From the NCBI RefSeq assembly GCF_003860405.1, contig NZ_CP034170.1:496001-560000 (forward strand): a stretch of DNA of 64,000 bases, given 5' to 3'. The first letter of the stretch is position 1, and the number at the start of each line of letters is the position of its first letter. This DNA comes from Nakamurella antarctica (GTDB lineage Bacteria; Actinomycetota; Actinomycetes; Mycobacteriales; Nakamurellaceae). The notes beneath the pieces are model-generated. The model had not been told where the DNA came from, ran no database searches, and worked only from the letters and a program-made list of their open reading frames with translations. The position numbers were made by a program, and so were the translations under genes. Shown piece after piece: positions 17,506 to 26,495 of this stretch.

Positions 17506-17599
17506 TTGTCCACAAGTGGTTTTTAATCCACACCCAAGGTGATGGGTCGCGTCGCCGCATTGCCCGCGGACAAGCTTTATGAGAGCCGGCACCCGCCGG
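17506..17599 (+). promoter_or_regulatory. Pilin-operon leader: paired TCCACA boxes, ATTGCCCGCGG block and hairpin
   Basis: TTGTCCACA (17506-17514) equals the actinobacterial DnaA-box consensus; TAATCCACA (17524-17532) differs from TTATCCACA by one base. They are spaced 18 bp, as in the ssd leader, and both pairs share TCCACAAGT...TTTNATCCACA. ATTGCCCGCGG is at 17559-17569 and a hairpin CCGGC-ACCC-GCCGG at 17586-17599, 34 bp before the ATG. This is probably a separate promoter for the pilin-TadE genes. Confidence 0.5.
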
Positions 17600-17632
17600 T
17601 GGATCGCACCAAAAAATGAGGGGGTCCTTTCG

Positions 17633-17947
17633 ATGCTGCAACAATTTCGACGAAGAATATCGCTGCATTCAGAGAGCTGTAAACAGGTAGAACCGAGGCT
17701 GTTGGTAGGCAAGGCAGATGTCGAGACGGTCCCTGCGGGCACCGCGTATCCAAGCGCGAACAGTAGGGCTGAAACTGGCTGCGGTGATTCGGATATCGGC
17801 GACGCCGGTATGAGCACGGTCGAGTACGCGGTGGGAACCGTTGCTGCTGCGGCTTTTGCTGCGGTGTTGTATCGGATCGTGACGGGCGACTCGGTGGTGA
17901 CGGGGCTGACCGATTTGGTGAATTCGGCTTTGAACACGTCGTTCTAG
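17633..17947 (+). CDS. DUF4244 Flp-pilin-like protein
   Basis: 104 residues from the ATG at 17633, which has GAGGGGG about 10 bp upstream; a start at 17579 would lack such a site. A long polar leader ends in GDAGMSTVEYAVGT, the Flp prepilin cleavage pattern (Gly then hydrophobic residues with Glu-Tyr at +5/+6), followed by a hydrophobic helix AAAAFAAVLYRIV and a short tail ending in NTSF. DUF4244 proteins are the presumed major pilin of actinobacterial Tad loci (Rv3656c). The leader of about 60 residues is unusually long; the prepilin peptidase is not in this window. Confidence 0.85.
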   Translation: MLQQFRRRISLHSESCKQVEPRLLVGKADVETVPAGTAYPSANSRAETGCGDSDIGDAGMSTVEYAVGTVAAAAFAAVLYRIVTGDSVVTGLTDLVNSALNTSF

Positions 17948-17949
17948 TC

Positions 17950-18360
17950 GTGGGTAGGTTTCGGTCGGGCACTGCTGGTGCTCCTTCCCAGCGCGAAGAT
18001 CCTGATATCGGCAGCGTCACGGTCGAAGCGGCGATGCTGCTTCCTGTTCTTGTAGTGGTGCTGATGCTGTGCCTGGCCGGAATCGGTTGTCTCACAACGC
18101 AGTTGCGGTGCGCGGACGCCGCGCGGGAGGGGGCTCGGTTGGCCGGGAGGGGTGATATGTCGGCTGGTAGAGAGGCGGCGGCTCAGATAGCGCCGGACGG
18201 AGCGAGTATCTCCATCGAGTTCAGGGGTGACTTCGTGCATGTGACGGTGTCGGCTCAGCCGTATTCCGGTGTGCTGCCGGGGGTAACGATGGCGGCGACC
18301 GCAGTGGCAGCCAACGAGGAGTTGGCGAGTACCGCTTTTTTGGGCGGGGCTCCGAGGTGA
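17950..18360 (+). CDS. TadE-family minor pilin
   Basis: 136 residues from a GTG 2 bp after the pilin stop. A short polar leader DPDIGSVTVEAAMLLPVLVV carries the TadE signature (Gly-Ser-x-Thr-Val-Glu-Ala-Ala) followed by one membrane helix, then CADAAREGARLAGRGD and a beta-rich extracytoplasmic part. TadE-like pseudopilins are cleaved by the same peptidase and are thought to prime or stabilise the pilus. Homologue of Rv3655c. Its stop overlaps the next gene. Confidence 0.85.
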   Translation: MGRFRSGTAGAPSQREDPDIGSVTVEAAMLLPVLVVVLMLCLAGIGCLTTQLRCADAAREGARLAGRGDMSAGREAAAQIAPDGASISIEFRGDFVHVTVSAQPYSGVLPGVTMAATAVAANEELASTAFLGGAPR

Positions 18361-18740
18361 GTTGGGTGGTGAGGCCTGTGGTGAGCTCGGCGATTGATGA
18401 CGATGCCGGTAGCGCAACGGTTTTCCTTGCTTTCGCGGTGGCGATTCTTATGGCGCTCACCGTCGCGGGAGTGCAGTTGGGTTCGGCGATGATCGCCCGT
18501 CAGCAGGCTGAGAACGCGGCTGATCTCGGGGCGCTGGCGGGCGCAGCGCTGATCTTTTCCGGCGAGGCTGCTGCCTGCGCAAAGGCGGGTGCAACAGTTA
18601 CTCGGGGGGGCGCCTCGTTGGAGAGCTGTCGCACAGACGGTTTAGATCTTCTGATCGAAGTCAGTGTCGCGGCAGGCTTTCTCGGTGGCCGTGCTCCGGC
18701 GAAGGCCCGGGCGGGGCCGGTGGGGGTCACGGTCGGTTGA
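18357..18740 (+). CDS. TadE/TadG-like protein, Rv3654c family
   Basis: 127 residues from a GTG overlapping the TadE stop. It has DDDAGSATVFLAFAVAILMA, a pilin-like N-terminal helix, then RQQAENAADLGALAGAA, the Tad/TadG pattern, and a short exported part with two Cys (ACAKAG, ESCRTDG) likely to form a disulfide. It is the last gene of the Tad cluster. A decayed copy of its 3' two thirds lies at 22636-22846, beyond the adjacent wall-protein gene. Confidence 0.82.
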   Translation: MSWVVRPVVSSAIDDDAGSATVFLAFAVAILMALTVAGVQLGSAMIARQQAENAADLGALAGAALIFSGEAAACAKAGATVTRGGASLESCRTDGLDLLIEVSVAAGFLGGRAPAKARAGPVGVTVG

Positions 18741-18861
18741 CAGGCGCCACGTTCCGACTAAGAAGTGTGACCGCTGTAGGCGGTGTATTTTGCGCCTTGG
18801 TGGATAGTTGTGGGTTGAGTGGTGGTTCATTCTCAGTAGAAAAAGAGTGTCATGGGATCGA

Positions 18862-18902
18862 CTCTGCCCGGCGGTCAACAGTGAGAAGACCGTCGGGCAG
18901 AG
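18862..18902 (-). terminator. Terminator of the wall-protein gene
   Basis: Arms CTCTGCCCGGCGGTC (18862-18876) and GACCGTCGGGCAGAG (18888-18902) pair over 15 bp with one G-U, 14 bp past the wall-protein stop. On the minus strand a CTCTTTTTCT run follows some 15 bp later. Confidence 0.7.
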
Positions 18903-18916
18903 CGACAACAAAGAGC

Positions 18917-21900
18917 CTAAAGAGCCCTGCGCCTGCGGCTTGCTCGCAGCATTATCGCGCCGAACCCCAACAGCAACAGTGCAGTAGCGACCTGGGGTTC
19001 CACCCAGGAAACTCCTGTGCTGGCGAGATATGGGCGGTCGGGCTGCGGGGCTGTAAGAGGTGCTGCCCGTCCAAGGGGGGTGACGGGCACTGGGCGGGTG
19101 ACGGGAACTATGGGCGCCGCGGGCACTACAGGCACGGCGGGGATCACAGGCACGGCGGGGATCACCGGCACCTCGGGTTTAACGGGGGCATCCGGGACAA
19201 CCTCTGTCGCGATGAGTGGGTTGGTCACCGTGACCGTAACGACAGAGCTTGGGGAAGCTTGCACCGTGTTCACCGAGTACATCGGGAGGGACCACGCAAA
19301 ACCTGCTGGCGCAGCAGATTTGCTCGTTTCGTTCACGGAGCAGGACCTTCCCACCGGGACGTTCCCCAGACGGGCGCTGCCGGTGAGAGCGTCGGTCACT
19401 GTGATGGCGGCCTCAAAGGTTCCTGCATCGCCGCAGGACAACGTGACGGTGAAAACCCCGTTGGCCGAGGGAACCCCTGTCACGATCTTGACGATGTCGA
19501 TGGAGCCGACGGTTGCCGGCACTTCCACTGCCGTGAGAAACGAAGTGGCAGTAAAAATGGCGCTGGCGCCTGCGGTCAGAATCGAGGATTGAGTAGGTGC
19601 GACAACCGGAGTGCCGGACCAGATGTAACCAGCGGGGGCTGCCGCTGTCACAGCATCCTCGAACACGGCGCAACTATCGCCTTCCGCCACGGTAATAGTG
19701 TTGGCCGAGGCAGACGATGACCCCGAAGGCACGGTGGCTGACCAGGACTGGACCGGTTGGTTCCCGCACACAATGGTGCCGGTGAACGTGAGGGATTGGG
19801 TGAGCCCAGTGCTGGTGATCCCGGTGATCTGCTTGATGATGGTGATGCCCGCTTGGCCCTTCTGGACTTCTTTCAGCTGACCGGCCACCGTAATAGTCAC
19901 AGGCGTGGCGTTTCCGAGCTTGGCGATGGTCGCCGGGGAAATTGTGGAGGCACCGGTCCAGGTTGTCCAGGCCGGGGTACCCGGCAGCGGACCTTCCGTG
20001 ATCTCGCAGGATTCGCCGTCGAAGAACTGGACAGGAGTGGAAGTTGCAGCTGACGCTCCGGCGGGAACCGTGACCGACCACGGCTTCGATCCTTGTGTCC
20101 CGCAGCTGATCTCACCTGCGAAGACCATGGGGGCGGTGAGCCCGTTGGGTCCCAGGCCGGAGATTGTCTTCGTGACGCTGATGGGTGAGGTTGTGTTGAA
20201 GATTTGGAGGTTGACCTGGCTGACGTTCGTAGCAGGGTTGGGGTCGATGTATTTACTCACTCCGGGGGTGGGCGACGCCGTTGCGGTGTTGGTGTAGGTG
20301 CGGGGGATGGGCCCAGCGGTGCCGACGATACTGAATCGGAGCGTGTCGCCAGCGGACAGGGTGCTGATGGTGCTGGAGACCGTGCGGGTGGATACATCGA
20401 AGGAAACTGCACCGCAGGTTGCGCTGCCGGTAACGACGGCGCAGGTAGCGGACCCGTATCGGAACCCGTCCGGCAGCGGGTCGCTGACCGAAACAGAATC
20501 GGCAGTTCCTGCCGATAGGTTCGCCACATCGACGGTGTACGTGACAGGTTCGCCGGACCGTACGACTGCGGGGGAAACCGACTTGTTGACGGCAACGTCG
20601 GCGCAACTTCCGGTTGTTGCCACTACAGACTGCTGGTTGTTAGTGAGGTCGGTATCTGTCGTTCCGTAGGGAACGTTAATGATGGCCCTGTTAGTAATCG
20701 AGATTGGAAGGCCGCACGACGTGACGGTAGTGGCAGCCGGAAAAGTGACAGTGTGCTTTACAGTGATCGTGGAACCCGCCGGGAAGACCGGGATAGCCTC
20801 GTAGTACATGGACATCGAATCGACGGCACCGGACTGACTGAAATTAGGACACGCGGCGCCGCCAGTGGTCTCGCAACCGACTAACTGATAGGACGGGGAG
20901 TCGAAGAGCGACCTCCACTGGCCTTCGAGGTTCAATTGATCGATCAGGTATGCGCCGTTTGCAGCATCTGGTCCGTCGTTCAGGGCAGTCACTGTATAGG
21001 TGATGGAACCCCCGGGAAGGACGCTGTCTTGGGACTGAGTTTTCGTAACTCTCAGGTCAGTTTTGGGACACGAAGGCGGCTCGGGCGTGGTTGCGTAAAC
21101 CGTGCTTGAGTTGTTAAAGATATTCGTTTCGAAAACCCCTGAAGGCGGGTCGATAGTTGCCGCGTTCGATTGAACCTGTCCGGTAAGGCAGAAAACACTG
21201 TTCGGGTCTTTAATGAAAGTCACTTGATAAGTGAGCTGCACCGTGGATCCTGCGGGGAATACCGGGATTTTTGTGTTGTAGAAACTCATTGAGTTTTGCT
21301 CAGGATTCAAAGTAACTACTGGGCACACAGCTCCGCCCGTAGCTACACATCCAACGACTGCCGAATCTGTCCGGTACAGAGGGGGACCAAATTGGCTTCC
21401 GTGGATCGTCGCATTGTCGCCGCTCGTATCTCCCACATTGGAAAAGGTCGCGGTGTAGACAACCGCATCTCCATATTGAATATTCGATTTGGACTGGGTA
21501 ATTATAGCGACAAAATCGGTAAGGCGGCACGCGCTGATAGGGGCTGTTGCTACCAGCGTTGGCGTTTGGTTATTCGAGTAATCCGGGTCGGTGATGGTGT
21601 CCGGAGGGTAGATATTTGCCCGAGCCATGTACGAAGCCTCAGGTCCGCAACCACCTGGAACGGGACTAGCTGAGAATGCTATGTCGTAGGTCACAACTAC
21701 GGACGACCCGGCAGGGAAAATAGGGATGTAACTGTAGAAAGGGGCCATAGTATCGGTGTTGTTTGAAAACGTGGGGCACACCGCTCCGCCGGTTGGCACG
21801 CAGCTGACAAACCGATTGTCTGGTTGCGCGAAGAGGGTATAGGCAGATCCACCCAGGTTAGACGGTTGGGTGATCCGAGCGCCGTCGGCTGCGCTCGAAC

Positions 21901-22519
21901 CCGAGTTGGCGAAAGTCGTGGTGTACCTAATCTTTTCTCCAGCCGCGAAAGTGTTTTGCGACGCCGTGATGGTGGCAGACAGATTCGCATCGGTGGTAAG
22001 GGCGGTGCCAACCGAACTGGAGTTGGTCGAGAGGTCGGGATCGGTGGTGCCTGCTGGCGCGGCGACAGTGGCGGAGGCGGAAACGGACGTGACCCCCACG
22101 GGGTAGCGACCGGTAACCGTGATTGTCGCCGAAGCTAGATGCGGGAACAGGCCAAGGCTGCCACTAACGCCCATGTTAGAAGCGGAAGTACTCGACGGGC
22201 ACACGGCGCCGCCAGCTGCCGTACAGCTCGCCGCTACGTTCGTAGCCCCCGAAGGTGGGGTGAAGGCGAAAGTAGCACCATCGGCGTCGGGGAGGCTGTT
22301 GTTCTGTAGCGAAAAGCTGTAGCTGAAATTCGAGCCGCCGGGCGCAGTTGTTGGACCGGACAAAGTCACTTGCAGGTCAACCGAGGAGCCCGGTATGACG
22401 TCTGCGGATGCGAAGTTCGCTGGGGTGATGAGCAGCGAGGTGGAAAGGAGCGCGACGATGGTCGATGCTTGGAAGACGGCGCGCGCGTGCGCGAAAATGT
22501 TCTTCATGTGTCTTTTCAT
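18917..22519 (-). CDS. Large LAxTG-anchored surface protein with DUF11-type repeats
   Basis: 1200 residues. A signal peptide (about 1-40, two basic residues, hydrophobic core, cut near NFASA-DV) is followed by repeated beta-sandwich domains of the DUF11/conserved-repeat type: each has GG.....Y....N.G...A.....D.. and a Cys pair near C.A.GGAVCP. From about 770 come three DUF5979-like domains (FAGEISCG, FTGTIVCG, FTVTLSCG). A Pro/Val-rich stalk (PVIPAVPVIPAVPVVPAAP) leads to LASTG at 1165-1169, a membrane helix and RRRR. That is a class E sortase (LAxTG) signal, so the protein is probably wall-linked and could act in adhesion. No sortase gene is in the window. It is flanked by an intact and a decayed TadE-like gene. 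Confidence 0.86.
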   Translation of the reverse strand: MKRHMKNIFAHARAVFQASTIVALLSTSLLITPANFASADVIPGSSVDLQVTLSGPTTAPGGSNFSYSFSLQNNSLPDADGATFAFTPPSGATNVAASCTAAGGAVCPSSTSASNMGVSGSLGLFPHLASATITVTGRYPVGVTSVSASATVAAPAGTTDPDLSTNSSSVGTALTTDANLSATITASQNTFAAGEKIRYTTTFANSGSSAADGARITQPSNLGGSAYTLFAQPDNRFVSCVPTGGAVCPTFSNNTDTMAPFYSYIPIFPAGSSVVVTYDIAFSASPVPGGCGPEASYMARANIYPPDTITDPDYSNNQTPTLVATAPISACRLTDFVAIITQSKSNIQYGDAVVYTATFSNVGDTSGDNATIHGSQFGPPLYRTDSAVVGCVATGGAVCPVVTLNPEQNSMSFYNTKIPVFPAGSTVQLTYQVTFIKDPNSVFCLTGQVQSNAATIDPPSGVFETNIFNNSSTVYATTPEPPSCPKTDLRVTKTQSQDSVLPGGSITYTVTALNDGPDAANGAYLIDQLNLEGQWRSLFDSPSYQLVGCETTGGAACPNFSQSGAVDSMSMYYEAIPVFPAGSTITVKHTVTFPAATTVTSCGLPISITNRAIINVPYGTTDTDLTNNQQSVVATTGSCADVAVNKSVSPAVVRSGEPVTYTVDVANLSAGTADSVSVSDPLPDGFRYGSATCAVVTGSATCGAVSFDVSTRTVSSTISTLSAGDTLRFSIVGTAGPIPRTYTNTATASPTPGVSKYIDPNPATNVSQVNLQIFNTTSPISVTKTISGLGPNGLTAPMVFAGEISCGTQGSKPWSVTVPAGASAATSTPVQFFDGESCEITEGPLPGTPAWTTWTGASTISPATIAKLGNATPVTITVAGQLKEVQKGQAGITIIKQITGITSTGLTQSLTFTGTIVCGNQPVQSWSATVPSGSSSASANTITVAEGDSCAVFEDAVTAAAPAGYIWSGTPVVAPTQSSILTAGASAIFTATSFLTAVEVPATVGSIDIVKIVTGVPSANGVFTVTLSCGDAGTFEAAITVTDALTGSARLGNVPVGRSCSVNETSKSAAPAGFAWSLPMYSVNTVQASPSSVVTVTVTNPLIATEVVPDAPVKPEVPVIPAVPVIPAVPVVPAAPIVPVTRPVPVTPLGRAAPLTAPQPDRPYLASTGVSWVEPQVATALLLLGFGAIMLRASRRRRAL

Positions 22520-22635
22520 TACCGGCTGGGGTCCTTTTGGTAGGTTCCAGGACGGTTCAGGCAGCGACAGTCCTGCGCTTAAGATAGCAGGACATTTACG
22601 ACATTAATTATCAGTGTCGGGTGGGTGCTTGGTAG

Positions 22636-22846
22636 ATGCAGCTGGGTTCGGCGCTGATGCTTTCCGGCGAGGAAGCGGCATGCGTGAAGGCATTTGCGGT
22701 AGCGGGTGCCGCCGACGCCAAGTCGTAAAACTGTTGCACTAAAGCTCTGGATGTGTTGCTTGAGACCAGTGTTACGGCTGGCTTTTCTAGGCTGCTGGGC
22801 ACTCCAGCAAGCGTGCGCGGGGCTGGTGGGAGTCACAGTGGGTCAA
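22636..22846 (+). pseudogene. Decayed copy of the Rv3654c-type TadE-like gene
   Basis: ATGCAGCTGGGTTCGGCG matches the intact gene's GTGCAGTTGGGTTCGGCG, after which about 57 bp are missing and the copy resumes with GCGCTGATGCTTTCCGGCGA (ALMLSGEEAACVKA against ALIFSGEAAACAKA). An in-frame TAA follows. The end again matches: LDVLLETSVTAGF against LDLLIEVSVAAGF, and GGGAGTCACAGTGGGTCAA where the intact gene ends GGGGGTCACGGTCGGTTGA. It is in direct orientation to the intact copy, so the wall-protein gene lies between two copies. Confidence 0.72.
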
Positions 22847-22945
22847 GGACGGCAAGAGTGAGCCAGCAACATCCGCAAATGCGAGCCGCTTGAGAGAGTC
22901 GTCGGTCAGTCTCCTTGACCCAAACACAGAAGTGAATGAATTTGT

Positions 22946-23040
22946 TTGCCCATGGCCCATTGCCCATTGCCCTTTGCCCTTTGCCCTTTGCCCTTTGCCC
23001 TTTGCCCTTTGCCCATTGCCCTTTGCCCACTGCCCATTGC
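22946..23040. repeat. Heptanucleotide tandem repeat TTGCCCT/TTGCCCA
   Basis: Thirteen successive 7-bp units, mostly TTGCCCT with some TTGCCCA and two single-base variants, run from 22946 to 23036, ending TTGC. It lies about 60 bp upstream of the DUF2510 gene start, so unit number could affect its promoter spacing. The rest of 22520-23101 holds the TadE remnant and the wall-protein promoter region, with no further gene seen. Confidence 0.9.
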
Positions 23041-23101
23041 GCCACGGAACGCGTGATAGTTTGCCGTTCACTGAGGTGCAACTCTCTTAGACAAGGTGAC
23101 C

Positions 23102-23680
23102 ATGACTCAATTTGTTCCTGAAATCGGCAATGCTTCCAGTACCAAGGCACCAAAAGGCGTTGGTTTTGCTGCCGCGGTCAGCGCGTGCTTCGGTGTGGTT
23201 TATTTTGCTATCGGGATGTACGTGATCCTCGCCTCTTCGGCAGCGTTGGCTGCCACTCGAAGACTTGGAGCATTCCGCGTTGATTTGCTGGGTGATAAGG
23301 GTACGGGGATCATCCTTCTTGCCATTGTTGCCGTGACACTAGGTCTTACCCTGGTATGGGGGTCTTTCCTTGCTCAAGGGCGTTCAACTCCTGTGCCCGC
23401 AATTGTCGGTCTAGGGATCACCACTGTCCTTCTCTTCATTGCAGTCGTGGAGATCCATCCGTTGATGCTTCTGCCGATGGCACTTCCCATTGCTGCGATT
23501 TTGACGGTGACGCGGCCCTTAGCGCGGCAGTTCTTCCAAGGCGACCGTGTTGACCGGCCAGCCCTCCAACGCGACCATGTTGATCAGCCAACAATCGAGG
23601 GCGCCTGGCACGCTGACCCTATGGGCCAAGCTCAGTACCGCTGGTTCGACGGCGAAAAGTGGACAGAGCACGTCAGGTGA
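23102..23680 (+). CDS. Four-helix membrane protein with C-terminal DUF2510
   Basis: 192 residues from the ATG at 23102, with ACAAGG just upstream; a GTG at 23096 is also possible. Four membrane helices lie at about 22-46, 66-88, 98-115 and 118-134. The cytoplasmic tail ends with [20 protein letters not shown] and a final WTEHV, a DUF2510 domain (W.ADP.....RWWDG..WT..V), a small module common in actinobacterial membrane proteins. Two near-identical repeats, [11 protein letters not shown] and [10 protein letters not shown], precede it. Function unknown. Confidence 0.76.
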   Translation: MTQFVPEIGNASSTKAPKGVGFAAAVSACFGVVYFAIGMYVILASSAALAATRRLGAFRVDLLGDKGTGIILLAIVAVTLGLTLVWGSFLAQGRSTPVPAIVGLGITTVLLFIAVVEIHPLMLLPMALPIAAILTVTRPLARQFFQGDRVDRPALQRDHVDQPTIEGAWHADPMGQAQYRWFDGEKWTEHVR

Positions 23681-23695
23681 GCACGCAGGCCCTGC

Positions 23696-24004
23696 TCAGT
23701 GCAGTTCGAGGTCAACCACCACTAAGCCGTCCACCCCACCCAGGGCGCACCCCACGATGCGTTGGCCAATAGCCCTGTGTTCCGCGTCATCGGCGTATAA
23801 CTTTAGTGCGTCGTGATCAACAAAATCGATGCATAGCCCGTGGGTAAATCCGCGCTCCAACGCTTCAGGACTGCGGCTCGGCCCGAACGCGAGACCCGTC
23901 GCACCGGGCAAGCGATCGACCACTGCGCGCAGGTCGTCAAACGATTGCAACATAGCTTTCTCGGACTCCGTGGGGACCTGAGCCAGGAGGATATGGCGAA
24001 TCAT
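23696..24004 (-). CDS. Dabb-family (stress-responsive A/B barrel) protein
   Basis: 102 residues. MIRHILLAQVP, then the helix with LRAVVDRLPGATGLAFGP, the family signature RGFTHGLCIDFVDHDALKLY and the closing AIGQRIVGCALGGVDGLVVVDLEL mark a complete Dabb domain, a small dimeric ferredoxin-like barrel. Members range from plant stress proteins to polyketide cyclases and uncharacterised bacterial proteins, so the substrate cannot be assigned. It lies just downstream of the helicase gene on the same strand, 61 bp away. Confidence 0.85.
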   Translation of the reverse strand: MIRHILLAQVPTESEKAMLQSFDDLRAVVDRLPGATGLAFGPSRSPEALERGFTHGLCIDFVDHDALKLYADDAEHRAIGQRIVGCALGGVDGLVVVDLELH

Positions 24005-24065
24005 GCGTTCACGATACGCGGGCCAGTGGCACTGCCCACCAACGTATGTCGCGCTGTGCGAGACC

Positions 24066-26495
24066 TTAGCTAATGCCGTGTCCTAATGCACCGGCAACAA
24101 CCGTCAGCACCGCGATCGCACCGGCTTTATCCAATGGATTGTTCCCATTTCCGCATTTCGGTGACTGCACACATGACGGACAGCCTGCGCGGCACGGGCA
24201 GCCGCGCACCGCATCGCGGACGGCACTGATCCACTCCCCGAGGATCTCGTGACCGCGCTCGGCGAATCCAGCGCCACCGGGGTAACCGTCGTAAACAATG
24301 ACGGTTGGCAGGCCCGTATCCGGGTGCAGGTTGGTGCTCAAGCCGCCGATATCCCAGCGGTCGCAGCCAGCAAACAGGGGAAGCAGGCCGATGGCGGCGT
24401 GCTCGGCAGCATGGAGAGCACCCGGGATGCTGGCCTCGGAAACTCCCGCCGCAGCTAGTACCTGTTCGTCAAGGGTGTACCAGACAGCCTTCGTCTCCAG
24501 GGTGTGCTCGGGCATCTCCAGCGGCACCATGTCGATCAGCTCGCCGTTCGGCCGCCTGCGGAGGTATCCGACTACTTGCTCGGTGACCTCCACGGAAGCA
24601 AAACCCACGCGAAGAATGTCGCTGTGCAGCTGTTCTGAGTGAAAATTGGTAATTCGGACAGTCGAAGTTGAGCGAGCAGATGTTGTCCAATCGGGGCGTT
24701 CTTGATGGACCAAGGCAACGTGATGGCGCAAGTCCAAATCGTCGACCAGGTAAGTAGAGCCGCGATGCAAGTGAACGGCCCCTGGGTGCACGGTGGCTGG
24801 CGCGCGCGCCGAATCGACCGTGCCCAAAAGTCTTCCGGTGTCTGATTCCACGATGGTGACCTGGCCACCACCACCGCCGCGCAGGTCTACCTCGCTCGCG
24901 GGGTGAAACCGCTCGCTGTAGTACCAACCGGTGGCGCGCGCTCGGAGAACGCCGTCCGCGACCAATTCTGTGATAACTGCCAGTGCCTTGTCGCCACCAA
25001 AAACTTCGAGATCCGCTGTGGTTAAATGAGTTTCAGACGCAGCGCACGACAGATGCGGGCGCAGAATATGCGGATTCGTCGGGTCGGTAATCGCGGCCTC
25101 CACGGGCTTGCCGAACACCGCCTCCGGGTGGTGGACTAAGTACGAATCGAGTGGATCGTCTCGGGCGATGAACACCACCAGCGCCGGGTCGTCGCCGCGA
25201 CCTGCGCGGCCCGCCTGCTGCCACAGTGAGGCAATCGTTCCGGGGTAACCAGCGAGGATAGCGGCGTCGAGCCCGGAAATATCCACTCCTAGTTCAAGGG
25301 CGTTGGTAGAGGCAACACCGAGCAGTTCGCCTGTGGCCAAGGCCTTTTCGAGCGCCCGGCGCTCCTCAGGCAAGTACCCGGAGCGGTAGGCGGCGATGCG
25401 GTCCACCAGAGCTGGGTTGATATCCAGCAGTCGACGCTGGGCGCTCATGGCGGTTTGCTCCGCGCCGTGTCGTGACCTGACAAACGCAAGAGTCCGAGCA
25501 CCGGAGGACACGAGATCTGCCAGCATCCGTGCCGCTTCGCTCGGCGCGGAACGCCTTACCGGAGCTCCATTCTCGCCGAACACGTCGGGAATGATGCCAG
25601 GCTCCCACAGCACGAAATCGGCGCCGGGCCGGGGCGCGGTGTCCTGGGTAATCGCCACCACCGGGGCGCCGATGAGCCGCGAGGCAGAGACTGCGGGGTC
25701 GGCCACCGTCGCTGAGGCCAGAATGACGGTGGGTGCCGCACCGTACATCCGGCAGATTCGGAGCAGTCGGCGTAGCACCAACGCCACATGCGAGCCGAAA
25801 ACGCCGCGGTAAGAGTGGCATTCGTCCACCACGACGTATTCGAGATTGCGCAGGAGTCTGCCCCAACGCGCGTGTTGGGGGAGGATCCCGCGGTGGATCA
25901 TGTCCGGGTTGGTCAGGATCCATCGGGAGTGGGCCCGCACCCAATCCCGCAGGTCCATTGACGTGTCGCCGTCGAAGAGTGCGGGATGTACTCCGGGCAG
26001 GTCGAGATCGGTCAACGACGACAGTTGATCGGCTGCGAGTGCTTTGGTCGGCGCCAGATACAGAGCGCACGCCTTCGGTTCGGCCAGCAGATCGGTGAGC
26101 ACCGGCAACTGGTAGGCGAGTGATTTGCCGGACGCGGTGCCCGTAGCGACGACCACATGCCTACCGTCGTGCGCCAACTCCGCTGCCTGGGCTTGGTGGG
26201 TGAACGGTCGCTCGATACCGCGCCGGGTAAAGCCATGAACGACCAAGGGATTGGACCAGCTCGGCCAGTCCTGCGTCTGGCCCGCTCGGCGGGGCAGGCT
26301 CTCGACATGCCGAACGGGATCTTCCTCCGAAGAAACTGCAAGTAGTAAAGACTTGAGCAGGGCTCCGCTGGCGCCGCCGGGTTCTCGCAAGCCGGGAGTG
26401 TCGGGAGCAGCGGGCATACCGCCATTCTCGCAGTTCCCAGCGCTGGATCCGGCCCCATTTGATGCGCCGATGGTGAACGCGTATCCCGGTCCCAT
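24066..26495 (-). CDS. DEAD/DEAH-box helicase with DUF1998 C-terminus (MrfA/Rv3649 type)
   Basis: Up to 809 residues; a start at 26417 (MPAAPDTPG) gives 783 and may be correct since the first 26 residues look unconserved. Superfamily 2 motifs are present: HQAQAAELAHDGRHVV and ATGTASGKS (motif I), APTKALAADQL, VVVDECHSYRG (motif II), ILASATV (III), FVRSRHGAE, GVDISGLDAAILAGYPGT and QQAGRAGRGDD (VI). The end has the zinc-binding cluster CPCRAGCPSCVQSPKCG of DUF1998. Bacillus MrfA, of the same architecture, is a 3'-5' helicase for mitomycin-type damage repair; the same task is inferred here. It is divergent from hppA. Confidence 0.92.
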   Translation of the reverse strand: MGPGYAFTIGASNGAGSSAGNCENGGMPAAPDTPGLREPGGASGALLKSLLLAVSSEEDPVRHVESLPRRAGQTQDWPSWSNPLVVHGFTRRGIERPFTHQAQAAELAHDGRHVVVATGTASGKSLAYQLPVLTDLLAEPKACALYLAPTKALAADQLSSLTDLDLPGVHPALFDGDTSMDLRDWVRAHSRWILTNPDMIHRGILPQHARWGRLLRNLEYVVVDECHSYRGVFGSHVALVLRRLLRICRMYGAAPTVILASATVADPAVSASRLIGAPVVAITQDTAPRPGADFVLWEPGIIPDVFGENGAPVRRSAPSEAARMLADLVSSGARTLAFVRSRHGAEQTAMSAQRRLLDINPALVDRIAAYRSGYLPEERRALEKALATGELLGVASTNALELGVDISGLDAAILAGYPGTIASLWQQAGRAGRGDDPALVVFIARDDPLDSYLVHHPEAVFGKPVEAAITDPTNPHILRPHLSCAASETHLTTADLEVFGGDKALAVITELVADGVLRARATGWYYSERFHPASEVDLRGGGGGQVTIVESDTGRLLGTVDSARAPATVHPGAVHLHRGSTYLVDDLDLRHHVALVHQERPDWTTSARSTSTVRITNFHSEQLHSDILRVGFASVEVTEQVVGYLRRRPNGELIDMVPLEMPEHTLETKAVWYTLDEQVLAAAGVSEASIPGALHAAEHAAIGLLPLFAGCDRWDIGGLSTNLHPDTGLPTVIVYDGYPGGAGFAERGHEILGEWISAVRDAVRGCPCRAGCPSCVQSPKCGNGNNPLDKAGAIAVLTVVAGALGHGIS

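Noticed and set aside
22787-23153. Lys/Gly/Gln-rich frames over the heptamer tract
   Set aside because: Heptamer repeats stay open in every frame; the peptides are simple repeats.
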